A stretch of 64,000 bases of DNA, taken from assembly GCF_002954445.1 (NCBI RefSeq), contig NZ_MQWA01000001.1, positions 4,007,061 through 4,071,060 of the forward strand. The letters are read 5' to 3'. The DNA comes from Rubritalea profundi (GTDB taxonomy: Bacteria; Verrucomicrobiota; Verrucomicrobiia; Verrucomicrobiales; Akkermansiaceae). Below, piece by piece: positions 36,650-45,731 of this stretch; the first letter of the stretch is position 1; every line of letters starts with the position of its first letter. Under the pieces are notes generated by a model that saw only the letters and a list, made by a program, of their open reading frames with translations, was not told where the DNA came from and made no database searches. The translations under genes and the position numbers were made by a program.

Positions 36650-37978
36650 CTATTCAATGGTATTGTTTTTGCGGCCATCCGAAAGAACGGCAGTAATCCC
36701 TTGAGCAATAGCAGCAAAGGAAAGATCGATTTCTTCCGAGGTGATGCTGAGTGGTGGGAGAAACACAATGGTGTCGAGCACTGGCCGTGTGAGCAGGCCA
36801 AATTCGCGGGCAGCGAGGCAGACTTTTTCGCCTATTCGTAGGGCTTGGGGGTATGGGGAGCCATCGGCTTGGCGGAGCTCTATGCCTGCGATCATGCCGC
36901 ATTGGCGCGTTTGCCAGACTTCGGGGTGGCTGTCGGCTAGTTGTTGGAGCGCTTGTTGCAGGTGGTTTATCTTCGCTGGGAGTAGCTCGAGGACTTGGTC
37001 GCTGGTGAAGAGGTCTAGCGACGCGAGAGCGGCAGCGCATCCGAGCGGGTTGGCGGTGTAGCTGTGACCGTAGTAGAAGGCGTTTTCGCGTTCCCCGCTG
37101 AATCCATCGTAGATTTCCTCGCGCACCATGGTGGCAGCCATCGGCAGGTAGCCCGCGGTGAGTCCTTTGGCGAGACAGAGGAAATCAGGCACGACTTGTT
37201 CTTGCTGGCAGGCAAACATGGTGCCGGTGCGGCCGAATCCGGTCATGACCTCGTCTAAAATCAGGTGAATCCCCTGCTCTTGGGTGAATTCCCTTAGCTC
37301 ACTGAGCATCCCCTGCGGCCAGACGTGAATCTGATTTACCCCCTGGACCAGCGGCTCGATCACTACACCTGCAACCCTATCAAGACCTTCCAACGCGCGC
37401 AGTTCATCGAGGTCGCGGACGAAGCGTACTGTCATGCCGAATTTACGAAAGCGTGAGAAGAAGGCTTCCACTCCACCGAGCGAGGCTGCGCCCATGGTGT
37501 CGCCGTGGTAGCAATTGATAAATGCGACGAACTCGCATCGCTCAGGCTGGCCGGTCTGCATTCGGTACTGCAGTGCCATTTTCAGTGCGCATTCGATGGC
37601 GGTGGATCCATCGTCGGAGAAGAATGTCCGGGACAATGAGGAGTTTGGGAAAAATTCGGCGAGTCTGGCGGATAGCTCGGCTGCTAGTGGATGGGAATAC
37701 CCGAGGAATGAGGTGTGCGCCACTTTGGCTAACTGTGCGCTGATCGCGGCATTGAGCTGTGGGTGAGCGTGGCCGTGGATGTTAGTCCATATCGAGGAAT
37801 TGCCATCGATATAACGCTTGCCGTGTGCGTCTTCTAGCCAGACACCATCGCCGGAGACGAGCATCAGAGGTTCGTGCTCAGAGGCAGTCCATGTGTCCTG
37901 GGCGGTAAAGGGGTGCCAGCAATACGCCTTGTCTTTGGCTATCCAATCTGCGAGTTGCTCATTCATTGATGCAGTCAT
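36650..37978 (-). CDS. bioA: Adenosylmethionine-8-amino-7-oxononanoate aminotransferase
   Basis: This PLP enzyme of biotin synthesis converts KAPA to DAPA. The N-terminal WHPFTAQDTW is diagnostic for BioA. Others are FFSDDGSTAIECALKMALQY, INCYHGDTMGAASLGG, the Asp of ILDEVMTGFGRTG and the PLP Lys in LAKGLTAGYLP. The length is 442 from MTASMNEQL (MNEQL at 37966 is also possible). No other bio genes are next to it. The 5' flank holds one of two direct repeats. Confidence 0.95.
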   Translation of the reverse strand: MTASMNEQLADWIAKDKAYCWHPFTAQDTWTASEHEPLMLVSGDGVWLEDAHGKRYIDGNSSIWTNIHGHAHPQLNAAISAQLAKVAHTSFLGYSHPLAAELSARLAEFFPNSSLSRTFFSDDGSTAIECALKMALQYRMQTGQPERCEFVAFINCYHGDTMGAASLGGVEAFFSRFRKFGMTVRFVRDLDELRALEGLDRVAGVVIEPLVQGVNQIHVWPQGMLSELREFTQEQGIHLILDEVMTGFGRTGTMFACQQEQVVPDFLCLAKGLTAGYLPMAATMVREEIYDGFSGERENAFYYGHSYTANPLGCAAALASLDLFTSDQVLELLPAKINHLQQALQQLADSHPEVWQTRQCGMIAGIELRQADGSPYPQALRIGEKVCLAAREFGLLTRPVLDTIVFLPPLSITSEEIDLSFAAIAQGITAVLSDGRKNNTIE

Positions 37979-37992
37979 GGGTAGCCAAGATG

Positions 37993-38067
37993 GTGGTGAG
38001 GTGCAATCCCAATTAGAGCGTGGAACGGGTGATAGATGATAAAGAAGTGAGGAGCCGGGACGATGGG
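37993..38067. repeat. Direct repeat, copy 1 (upstream of bioA)
   Basis: GTGGTGAGGTGCAATCC followed by AATTAG, GGGTGATAGATGA, GGAGC and GGGACG. The same string of blocks occurs at 38284-38347 with a few changes; this copy carries an 11-base insertion. Confidence 0.75.
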
Positions 38068-38283
38068 TTTCTTTTTAGACAGAATTTACAGAATTAACAA
38101 AATTGGCTGTAGCTGTGAATTTGCTGAGTGTGATGTAATTCGACTACCCAGATTGGTGGAATGTGGGGGGTGTTCGCTCATACACAACACTTTCAGCGTT
38201 GGCTGTGTTTCATGTGGTGACCTAGGGTAGCCACGCTGTGCCAACCCTAGGCTTAGTGGCGTTAGCCCGTTGGGCTAGTTAGT

Positions 38284-38347
38284 GTGGTGAGGTGCAATCC
38301 GAATTAGTGCGTAATGCGGGTGATAGATGAGGAGCTGGGACGGCGGG
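38284..38347. repeat. Direct repeat, copy 2
   Basis: The second copy of the repeat at 37993, about 290 bases away in the same orientation. It shares GTGGTGAGGTGCAATCC, AATTAG, GGGTGATAGATGA and GGAGC/GGGACG. Confidence 0.75.
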
Positions 38348-38442
38348 GAGCCAACCTCGCTGGACGATTTCTGAGAAACATCCCTGGCCTTTCGAAGCTT
38401 TCGTCTTTTTCGCGGTAAAATAGCTTCACTGGGCTAGATACC

Positions 38443-38574
38443 TAATACCACTTAGTGAATCAAAAGAGACCAATGTTGTTTTTTGGGCTTTTAGGAAAAT
38501 GCGCTTTGCGGAATGAGTGCGCGCTGGGCGCTGATTCTTGATAAATCAGCGTTTCTCCTCAGTCCTGGTGCCCG
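38443..38574. repeat. MITE-like repeat, truncated copy A (overlaps the ybeY 3' end)
   Basis: Starting TAATACCACTTAG, this stretch aligns with the reverse complement of 63881 to about 63755. Shared blocks include CAAAAGAGAC, AATGCGCTT, CGCGGAA-like sequence, GGGCGCT, CAGCGTTTCTCCTCAGTC and TGGTGCCCG. The second terminus is missing. An 8-bp hairpin (CGCTGATT/AATCAGCG) covers the ybeY stop. Confidence 0.8.
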
Positions 38575-39001
38575 TCCAAACCTTCTCAAGGATCTCGAAC
38601 TGCACCTTCTCCATCGCTTGTCGCTCTGAATCAATTGCGTCTTCGTGCCCGGAAAGGTGTAATAGTCCATGAACAATGTAGAGCATCAGCTCTCTCTCAA
38701 AGCCATTGCTGTACTCCTTGGCGTAGCGCTGGGCAGTCTCCACACTAATAACAATCTCACCGTGGGCAAAAGTAATCACATCTGTGGGCCCTGAGATATC
38801 CATGAAATCGCGATGGACCTGATCGATCGTCGGGTCATCCACGATACTAACCTCCACGAGATCAAGCTCAGGCAAGACACCTCCTCCATGAGCTGGATTT
38901 GCTAACGCTAGTGGTAATGCCAGTTGAGCCACCTCCTCCAGCCTATCAAGAATCGTGTCGCTCAGAGCGACAGCATCTTGATTATTATAAACCTCTACCA
39001 T
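38546..39001 (-). CDS. ybeY: Endoribonuclease YbeY
   Basis: This zinc-dependent endoribonuclease acts in rRNA maturation and ribosome quality control. The metal motif HGLLHLSGHED (three His) is intact, with PTDVITFAHGEI earlier (FPxTDVLSFP in most relatives). It has 151 residues. The last nine residues (TGTRTEEKR) and the stop codon are encoded inside a mobile repeat that inserted at the gene's 3' end. It starts 2 bp from the end of pgpH, a conserved neighbour pair. Confidence 0.95.
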   Translation of the reverse strand: MVEVYNNQDAVALSDTILDRLEEVAQLALPLALANPAHGGGVLPELDLVEVSIVDDPTIDQVHRDFMDISGPTDVITFAHGEIVISVETAQRYAKEYSNGFERELMLYIVHGLLHLSGHEDAIDSERQAMEKVQFEILEKVWTGTRTEEKR

Positions 39002-39003
39002 GT

Positions 39004-40686
39004 TTACTTGGCAGATTGGTCAAGCTTGTCTGTCTGTTTACCAGTCCGTTTACCAGACTTCCTATTCTCTAAAGAATTCTCATTTTTGCGCTGAAGTGAC
39101 GAAGGACGTCCAGCCATACGCAACTCAGCATCATTTTTACGATCAGCCTCTTTGGGATAATCAATGCGGCTGTGAAGCATGCTTCGAAGAGTTTTAGAGA
39201 AACTCTCACGGACTTTTTTCAGATCTTTAAGCGTCAAACCACAGTCATCCATCTGCCCTTCGGCGATACGTTTAGCTACGATATCATTCACCAAGCTCCC
39301 GATCTTAGCTGCTGTAGGCTTAGTCAACGAGCGTGAGGCACTCTCCACACAGTCAGCAAGGCTGATAATCCCACTCTCTGGTGTGCGCGGCCGTGGCCCG
39401 GCATAGCGGAAGTTTTTCTCGTCTACATCTGGAAGGTCTTCGATATTCTCCAAACCTTTACCTGCCTTATTCTCAGCGTCTCTTCGAGCTTCTCTCGCCT
39501 TGTGGTAGAAATAATAGACTAAAGAGTCACCATGATGCTCGCGAATCACATCAATAATCACTGGATTCAACTTCTTCTTGATTGCTAGATCCACCCCATC
39601 TTTGACATGCGCAATGATTATCAATGCCGACATACTTGGCGTCAAACTATCGTGTGGATTTTCTTCCCCTTGATTCTCGATAAAGTACGTTGGTTTCTTC
39701 AGCTTTCCAATATCGTGGAAATAAGCACATACTCGGCACATGGTGGCATTTGCCCCCACTTCCTCGGCCGCCGCCTCAGCAAGTGACGCCACAATCAAGC
39801 TGTGGTGAAAAGTTCCTGGAGCCTCCAGCTGCATTTGACGTAGTAATTTGTGGTTAAGATCGCTCATTTCCAACCAACTAATATCAGTAGTAATTCCAAA
39901 AAGTGACTCCAGAGCCGGCAAAATACCGCTAACGATCATCGCAATCAAAAGACTCACACCCAGAGCGCCGAGAGCCTTTTTCATCATTTCCTGGAACGCC
40001 ACGGAATCAACCGGGATTTGAATCAGCTCAAAAATTACTCCTAAGACCAGGACTGCAACCCCAGCATAAAACCCAGCACGTAACAATGATCCACGACGGC
40101 GCACTTGCTTGGTCAAAATCACAACCGCAACGCCCGTGATTAGACTCAGCACCATGTACTCCATCCCATAGCCTGCTGGCGCGAGCAAACCACCGAGCAT
40201 TGTCACAACATACGTCGTAAACATACCGCTCAATCGGCCAAGTAAGACTGAATTCACTAACGGTGCAAACGCATAAGGCAACATGAGCAAGGTGTAGCTT
40301 ACGTCAGACTCTGTAGCTGGCGCAAAAATGGACACAAAATAAATCACCGCCAAGTGCAGCAAGATACAACCAAACACCAAACAAACCCGCCCATTACGCA
40401 CTCGGTGCAAGTGCTGCATATCAAACATAACAATCAAACCTGACACCATCAAAATATTGACGAATACCGCGGTCATCGGTGTAATAATCCGTTCACCACC
40501 ATTCACGGATGTAAATACCAACACGCTGCTAAACACCACGAACAAAAGATACAACAAAACACGAAAGAAAACGCTGCGATCAATCGACCCAACCACTGCG
40601 CGCTCGCCTTGTGTGCGACGCTTCTTTCCCGAAGACATTCCCTTCTGGGTTAGTTGCCTTCTCTTTAATATATCGAATACTCCCAT
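39004..40686 (-). CDS. pgpH: 7TM-HD family phosphohydrolase (PgpH-like)
   Basis: This is a membrane protein with an HD-type phosphodiesterase domain, related to PgpH, which degrades cyclic di-AMP. Several membrane segments occupy about 40-285. The cytoplasmic HD domain follows with HHSLIVASLAEAAAEEVGAN, YFHDIGKLKKP, TPSMSALIIIAHVKDG and IIDVIREHHG. The large extracytoplasmic 7TMR-HDED domain of classic PgpH (over 700 residues) is absent; this form has 560. The C-terminal 60 residues are polar and Lys-rich. It is co-transcribed with ybeY. Confidence 0.88.
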   Translation of the reverse strand: MGVFDILKRRQLTQKGMSSGKKRRTQGERAVVGSIDRSVFFRVLLYLLFVVFSSVLVFTSVNGGERIITPMTAVFVNILMVSGLIVMFDMQHLHRVRNGRVCLVFGCILLHLAVIYFVSIFAPATESDVSYTLLMLPYAFAPLVNSVLLGRLSGMFTTYVVTMLGGLLAPAGYGMEYMVLSLITGVAVVILTKQVRRRGSLLRAGFYAGVAVLVLGVIFELIQIPVDSVAFQEMMKKALGALGVSLLIAMIVSGILPALESLFGITTDISWLEMSDLNHKLLRQMQLEAPGTFHHSLIVASLAEAAAEEVGANATMCRVCAYFHDIGKLKKPTYFIENQGEENPHDSLTPSMSALIIIAHVKDGVDLAIKKKLNPVIIDVIREHHGDSLVYYFYHKAREARRDAENKAGKGLENIEDLPDVDEKNFRYAGPRPRTPESGIISLADCVESASRSLTKPTAAKIGSLVNDIVAKRIAEGQMDDCGLTLKDLKKVRESFSKTLRSMLHSRIDYPKEADRKNDAELRMAGRPSSLQRKNENSLENRKSGKRTGKQTDKLDQSAK

Positions 40687-40916
40687 GTATTTAGTCGCTC
40701 CTTTTTAAATACGAAAAGGCGCATCGCGCCCTTTCAGTAATTCAGCATTAGTCGCTCATCCACCACATAGCAATACACAAATTTGCACCTTTAGAGACAT
40801 AATGTCCCAGTCCATACAAGAAAGCTGCGATACAAAACTAATCGTATCGCCACTTAAGAAAATTTGGCCCGTATTGAAGGCGGGCTTTCTAAGCATCTAC
40901 AACAATCAGCTCAGAG

Positions 40917-41030
40917 TCACAACCGTCGTCGCCCTGAGTGACTGCCTGTGATCACCTTGTGCTTGAGCATACTTGTGAGTGTCGCTTTGCCCATATTCCC
41001 TTTTGCCCCGATTACGATGACTGTTTTCAT
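40917..41030 (-). pseudogene. Truncated NAD(P)-binding oxidoreductase (SDR-like) fragment
   Basis: MKTVIVIGAKGNMGKATL is the Rossmann glycine-rich start of a short-chain dehydrogenase-like protein. It has a good ribosome-binding site (AAAGGA) upstream of ATG 41030. The frame stops after 37 residues and nothing recognisable follows. It is divergent from a broken LysR gene, the classic arrangement of a regulator and its target. Confidence 0.6.
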
Positions 41031-41153
41031 ATACTTATTTCCTTTGTTTATGGTCAAATCACCCAACCGATTGAGCACACAGTAACTGAGATCAGTCACA
41101 AGCAGAAACAGATTTCACTTATAGATGATACCGGATTTGCTTGTATCACAAGT

Positions 41154-41530
41154 GTGCTAGATAGACTCGAAATACGCCAAATAAGAATCTTCTAGGCTCT
41201 CTCACGCGAGCTAAATGTAACACGTGTTGCGGCTCAGATCGGCCTGACTCAGCAAGTAACCAGTGATCAACTACGTAAACTGCGCGATATCTTTGGCGAC
41301 TCGTTGTTCTTGAGAAAGAGCAACGGACTGACACCTACTTTTTACGCTAAATGATTGGGCGTGCAGATCGAAACACTTCTGCGCAACTTCGACCAACTCA
41401 TCCAATTGGAACTAGATGACGGCCCAATCGACTTTGAGATCATCGCAGCATGGCACCCACACAGCGCTAATGATCCCTCCACCAATGGATCATTCAATTA
41501 CTGCAGGATAAATACCTCCTAAATGACTAG
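41154..41530 (+). pseudogene. LysR-family regulator pseudogene
   Basis: From GTG 41154 the frame reads LDRLEIRQIRIF, then TAG (41193-41195). It continues ALSRELNVTRVAAQIGLTQ and DQLRKLRDIFGDSLFLRKSN to TPTFYAK, which is a clear LysR helix-turn-helix. A TGA follows at 41352-41354, then LGVQIETLLRNFDQLIQ. The text then jumps to the family C-terminus (IDFEIIAAWHPHSANDP), so about 200 codons of the effector domain are deleted. A frameshift near 41480 leads into QWIIQLLQDKYL and a stop at 41528. It has two stops, one deletion and one frameshift. Confidence 0.9.
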
Positions 41531-41757
41531 ACACCTCTTTAGTAGGCTGAGCTGCACTCATCCAAATGTACCACTCATCACAAACTTATTCACAATAATT
41601 CTATTGAGTCAAAAATAACTGTTGCAATCTAGGTCTAATCCCCCTTAATTCGCGCCCCGCGAGACCGTCCAAATGGTTGTAGGTCCTCTATGGCTTTATC
41701 TTTCAGATATCCGCCGCTTACTCGCTAGAGGGTAACCCAACTCACTTACTAGACAAC

Positions 41758-42888
41758 ATGTCAGAAGAAACGACAAATACTGAAGAACAAACACCAGAAG
41801 AGAAGAAGGCTATCCTTCTTGATCGCTTCGAATTGCCAAACCGCGTCATCAAAGACGAGGACACTGAGACTGATACATACGCACAATTCACCGCCGAGCC
41901 TTTCGAGCGTGGATTTGGCCACACTATCGGTAACTCGCTCCGCCGCGTACTCCTTTCATCACTTGAAGGTGCCGCTATCACATCCGTACGTATCGCAGGT
42001 GTGCAACACGAATTCTCATCACTTGCTGGTGTTGTTGAAGATGTCACTGACATCATCCTCAACCTCAAGAAGGTCAAATTCAAGCACCACGACAAAGAGC
42101 CGCGCGTTCTCAAGCTTCAAGTTGAGAAAGAAGGCATCGTCACAGCTGGCGACATCCAAGGCGACAACATCTACGAAGTTGTCAACAAGGATCAAATCAT
42201 CTGTACACTTGATCGCAAGACTAAGTTCGATTGTGAATTCGAAATCAAGGTTGGACGTGGTTTCAACACTGGTGACGAAAACAAGCGTCCTGAAATGCCA
42301 ATCGGCGTCATCGCAATCGACTCCATCTTCTCGCCAGTTACTCGCGTGAAATACTCAGTTGGCCAGACTCGTGTTGGCCAAATGACTGACTTCGACAAAC
42401 TCGTTATCGACGTTTGGACCGACGGTCGTGTTTTGCCACCTGACGCCATCCTTCAAGCATCTGCTATCCTTCGCCACCACCTCGACGCCTTCGTTAACTA
42501 CGACGACGACGCAGTTGAATTTGAATCTGCTCAGCCAGAACAAAGCGAAGAAAATGCAGCTCTCAAGAAGCTTCTCAACATGAGCGTGAACGAGATTGAA
42601 CTCTCCGTACGTGCTGCAAACTGCCTCAACAACGCGAACATCACGTCCGTTGGCCAGCTTGCCATGAAGACTGAAGCCGAAATGCTCAAATACCGTAACT
42701 TCGGTAAGAAATCCCTTAACGAAATTAAGGACAAACTCGTCGAGCTCGGTCTCGGTCTTGGCATGTCCTTTGATCCTACACTCCTTTCAGGCCCAATGCC
42801 ATCCGTCGCCGCACCACGCCTCGGGATTGAAGAAGAAGCACCGGTGGGTCTCGCAGACCTCATCGCACAGAACCTTAACGACGAATAA
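41758..42888 (+). CDS. rpoA: RNA polymerase alpha subunit
   Basis: The N-terminal assembly domain contains FERGFGHTIGNSLRRVLLSS and the C-terminal domain contains LSVRAANCLNNANITSVGQL and YRNFGKKSLNEIKDKL, which bind promoters and activators. It has 376 residues; an N-terminal acidic extension and a C-terminal tail make it longer than the usual 310-330. It pairs with rplQ as in most bacteria, but the gene upstream is a pseudogene, not rpsD or rpsK. Confidence 0.98.
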   Translation: MSEETTNTEEQTPEEKKAILLDRFELPNRVIKDEDTETDTYAQFTAEPFERGFGHTIGNSLRRVLLSSLEGAAITSVRIAGVQHEFSSLAGVVEDVTDIILNLKKVKFKHHDKEPRVLKLQVEKEGIVTAGDIQGDNIYEVVNKDQIICTLDRKTKFDCEFEIKVGRGFNTGDENKRPEMPIGVIAIDSIFSPVTRVKYSVGQTRVGQMTDFDKLVIDVWTDGRVLPPDAILQASAILRHHLDAFVNYDDDAVEFESAQPEQSEENAALKKLLNMSVNEIELSVRAANCLNNANITSVGQLAMKTEAEMLKYRNFGKKSLNEIKDKLVELGLGLGMSFDPTLLSGPMPSVAAPRLGIEEEAPVGLADLIAQNLNDE

Positions 42889-42893
42889 CCAAG

Positions 42894-43295
42894 ATGAGAA
42901 AACGACGCAAGACAGTCAAACTCCAGCGTGATGCAGCACACCGCCGCTCACTCCTAGCAAACCTTACATGCAGCCTTATCGAGCATGGTAGGATCCGCAC
43001 AACACTCGCCAAAGCCAAAGCTCTCCGCCCAGTTGCAGAGAGAATGGTAACACTTGGCAAGCGTGGCGATCTACACGCTCGCCGTCAGGCTGTGGCATTC
43101 CTTCGTCAGAAGGATGTTGTGAAGGCTCTTTTCGAAGACATCGCACCAGCTGCAGCTGAGCGCGTAGGCGGTTACTGCCGCATCATCAAACTCGGTGCAC
43201 GCCAGAGCGATTCCGCTCCTATGGCACTCATCGAGTGGGTTGACGCACCAGTTACAGCAGAAGCTACTGAAGTAGCTGAAGTAGTCGAAGCATAA
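42894..43295 (+). CDS. rplQ: 50S ribosomal protein L17
   Basis: The protein has 133 residues, with the family start MRKRRKTVKLQRDAAHRRSL and RTTLAKAKALRPVAERMVTL. The C-terminal 20 residues are Ala/Glu/Val-rich and beyond the usual end. It lies 5 bp after rpoA in the same operon and is followed by a terminator. Confidence 0.98.
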   Translation: MRKRRKTVKLQRDAAHRRSLLANLTCSLIEHGRIRTTLAKAKALRPVAERMVTLGKRGDLHARRQAVAFLRQKDVVKALFEDIAPAAAERVGGYCRIIKLGARQSDSAPMALIEWVDAPVTAEATEVAEVVEA

Positions 43296-43330
43296 GAGAA
43301 TATCAGCTCACTGAGCTGACAGCAAATTTC

Positions 43331-43366
43331 AAAGCACACCTGAGTAATCGGGTGTGCTTTTTGTGT
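43331..43366 (+). terminator. Terminator of the rpoA-rplQ operon
   Basis: AAAGCACACC (43331-43340) pairs with GGTGTGCTTT (43351-43360), followed by further T. A separate 8-bp inverted repeat (43304-43311 with 43313-43320) precedes it. Confidence 0.9.
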
Positions 43367-43808
43367 GGTCATGATTTTTCGGCCTATAGGGAAGCTCCGA
43401 CCTCGTGGCTCGGATATTGACCTCTAGCCTTCGGCTTACTCCTGCTGTGTTATCCCGACACGGTAGTGACCCTCTCTACCGAGCCCACAACAAGAGACTT
43501 TAACTCTCAAGCCAGTGCGCTCTGTCGCACTAGCCAAAAAAATACCTAACGGACGCTATGCTCGTTAGGTATTGAATCAAAATTCTAGGCGATCCTTATA
43601 CCATTCTGCCATTTATATTAACGGAATGATAGGTTTGTAGGATTCATGCTTGGAAGCCTAGCTGGATTGGTGAAGGGCTCTCTGATCCCTTCAAATCCTA
43701 GCAGCGTTACGCGTCAGTCACATAGCTCGCTATATTCCTTCATTGTGCCTTGCTAGAACTTAAAAAAATTCTCAGAGTCATTCGGACAATCTAACTGCTG
43801 AAATGGTA
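43367..43808. other. Gene-free region between rplQ and accA
   Basis: No gene is supported. It contains small hairpins (AGCC/GGCT near 43427, AGTGCG/CGCACT near 43514), the accA terminator at 43541, and an imperfect hairpin at about 43660-43702 (GAAGGG/CCCTTC with GGATT/AATCC outside). Confidence 0.5.
43534..43573 (-). terminator. Terminator of accA
   Basis: An 11-bp stem (AATACCTAACG at 43541-43551 with CGTTAGGTATT at 43563-43573) is followed on the minus strand by seven T. Confidence 0.85.
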
Positions 43809-44768
43809 TTACTCTCCGTGCCACTGTCCGTACTGGCGGTATTTGTTATATCTGGCATCAAGCATCTCGTCAGTAGAAAGCGCCTGCACTTCAGCTAGTT
43901 GCTTTAAAATGATAACCTTAAAGTTCTCAGCGGCAGCCTCATGATCCACATGTGCGCCACCTTTAGGCTCAGTGATAACTTCATCAATGAGCTTAAGCTT
44001 CCCAAGATCAGGAGCTGTAATCTTCATTGCCTCCGCCGCCTCAGGAGCATGCTTACGATGCTTCCATAGAATAGCTGCGCAGCCTTCTGGACTAATAACA
44101 GAATAGTAGGCATTTTCCATCATCAGTACACGGTCGGCCACGCCAATACCGAGTGCACCACCAGAGCCGCCCTCTCCTAGCACACATGCTATGATCGGAA
44201 CTTTAAGCAAAGTCATTTCACGAAGATTGAATGCAATCGCCTCCGCAATATTACGCTCTTCTGCTCCAATACCAGGAAATGCTCCTGGAGTATCAATCAT
44301 GCAAATCACTGGCAGACCAAATCTCTCTGCCAATTTCATCAAGCGGAGCGCCTTGCGATAGCCCTCTGGGTGAGCGCTACCAAAGTTACGCTTCAAATTC
44401 TCTTTAGTGTCTCGCCCCTTCTGGTGACCAATCACAACCACACGCTGATCTCCAATCCGTGCAAATCCTCCAGGCATAGAGTGATCATCCCCAATATGAC
44501 GATCACCGTGAAGTTCACAGAAATCAGAAAAGGCATGGAACACGTAATCTAACATGAACGGGCGATTTGTATGTCTAGCGATCTGTACACGTTGCCACGG
44601 AGTAAGATTGTTGTAAATATCATTTCTAGTCTCCTGCAAAGTCGCCTCCATAGACGCAATTTGCTCGCTCATATCAATCTTTTGAGAAGTCGACTTCACT
44701 TTAAGTTTCTGAATCTCGGACTCGAGTTCTGCGATCGGTTTTTCAAATTCTAGCGGTTTGATACTCAT
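43809..44768 (-). CDS. accA: Acetyl-CoA carboxylase carboxyltransferase subunit alpha
   Basis: This subunit transfers the carboxyl group to acetyl-CoA in the first step of fatty acid synthesis. Signatures are the N-terminal coiled region LEFEKPIAELESEIQKL, WQRVQIARHTNRPFMLDYV, GHQKGRDTKEN, TPGAFPGIGAEERNIAEAIA and GEGGSGGALGIGVADRVLM. It has 319 residues, the family size. accD is not in the window. The LysM gene lies upstream in the same direction, 42 bp away. Confidence 0.97.
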   Translation of the reverse strand: MSIKPLEFEKPIAELESEIQKLKVKSTSQKIDMSEQIASMEATLQETRNDIYNNLTPWQRVQIARHTNRPFMLDYVFHAFSDFCELHGDRHIGDDHSMPGGFARIGDQRVVVIGHQKGRDTKENLKRNFGSAHPEGYRKALRLMKLAERFGLPVICMIDTPGAFPGIGAEERNIAEAIAFNLREMTLLKVPIIACVLGEGGSGGALGIGVADRVLMMENAYYSVISPEGCAAILWKHRKHAPEAAEAMKITAPDLGKLKLIDEVITEPKGGAHVDHEAAAENFKVIILKQLAEVQALSTDEMLDARYNKYRQYGQWHGE

Positions 44769-44810
44769 AAATTTTAGATAGCTTGAATGAATCTTGGCTT
44801 TAGGAAAAGT

Positions 44811-45710
44811 CTAATATCGGATTTCTACAGAATTATCAGCACGTAGCAACAATGCTAATTCCTCAAGATCCACAGCGTTAAGATAAAGTCCGACGACCCC
44901 TTCCTCTGGAGTTCCTGTGTAGGGTCGGATTTCAGCTTGGGGGCTCTTGAGAACTAATACTTTTTCAGCAGAACGGTAACTGCTACTCGGCAGCGCTATT
45001 CGATCTCCTTTTGATTGAGCTTCTATCGAGACTAGCTTCGTCTCCTTCACTTTACTCCCCTTAGGCAAACTTGAGTGCTTGATTTCGTACCCCTTTATAT
45101 AACGCACGCCATCCCATATACCCAGCACTCTACGCTGCATGTCGATAACTAGACGGAAATGAAGAGGCATTACGGTAAAAACATCTCCCGGATGCAAACG
45201 ATCAAGTCGCTTGAGGTCATTAAGAAACATTAACAAGTCCAAGTTCGTCTCATTGTCTCTGATGATCTTTAAAAATGAATCGCCACTCTTTACTTTGTAT
45301 TGCTTTAGATCAGCGAATTCTTTCCCAGAAAACAACCTATCCATATTCATCTCACCTAAGATACGTCTCGCTTCTGGTGCCGACACAGCTGTCGGGTAAT
45401 ACGTATTGACATACTTTAGCTTTTCTTCAGCTGCGACGTAGTCGTGTTTGACCAACAATTCTCGGGCGTTCTCAAAAGCGCGCTCACCAGGAGTCACATC
45501 AGGCAGGTTTTCGACTTCTAGCTTTGCCACTAAGGCTGAAACAGCCTCGGCGCTCGCTTCATTCGCCGGGATCAGAGCTTCCAGCTTATTTGCTGGCGGC
45601 TTCTGTTGCTCACCCTTAAACAGAGATCGCTTAGCTATCACCAAAGTGATTACTAAAGCTGAGATGACGGAAATCGCAGCAAAAAAACGGATAATTGTGG
45701 AAAATCGCAT
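44811..45710 (-). CDS. Membrane-anchored LysM protein with a YkuD-like domain lacking cysteine
   Basis: The 299 residues comprise an N-terminal membrane helix (about 7-26), a helical linker, a LysM domain (about 138-183, YKVKSGDSFLKIIRDNETN to LHPGDVFTVMP) and a C-terminal beta domain. That last part resembles an L,D-transpeptidase (FRLVIDMQRRVLGIWDGVRY at its start, LNAVDLEELALLL near its end). The catalytic Ser-x-Gly-Cys motif is missing and the whole protein has no cysteine. It probably binds peptidoglycan without cross-linking it. Confidence 0.7.
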   Translation of the reverse strand: MRFSTIIRFFAAISVISALVITLVIAKRSLFKGEQQKPPANKLEALIPANEASAEAVSALVAKLEVENLPDVTPGERAFENARELLVKHDYVAAEEKLKYVNTYYPTAVSAPEARRILGEMNMDRLFSGKEFADLKQYKVKSGDSFLKIIRDNETNLDLLMFLNDLKRLDRLHPGDVFTVMPLHFRLVIDMQRRVLGIWDGVRYIKGYEIKHSSLPKGSKVKETKLVSIEAQSKGDRIALPSSSYRSAEKVLVLKSPQAEIRPYTGTPEEGVVGLYLNAVDLEELALLLRADNSVEIRY

Positions 45711-45731
45711 AACTTCCTGATGGGATCGACA

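Larger units (their letters stand above)
37979..38442. other. Gene-free region between bioA and ybeY holding repeats
   Basis: No gene is supported. The region holds two direct repeats (37993 and 38284), an inverted repeat CCTAGGGT (38221-38228) with ACCCTAGG (38244-38251), and a small AGCCC/GGGCT hairpin near 38264-38276. The style matches the dispersed intergenic repeats of Verrucomicrobia and Planctomycetes. Confidence 0.6.

Noticed and set aside
41193..41354. TAG and TGA in the LysR frame as recoding sites
   Set aside because: The same frame has lost most of the effector domain and has a frameshift, so it is a pseudogene.
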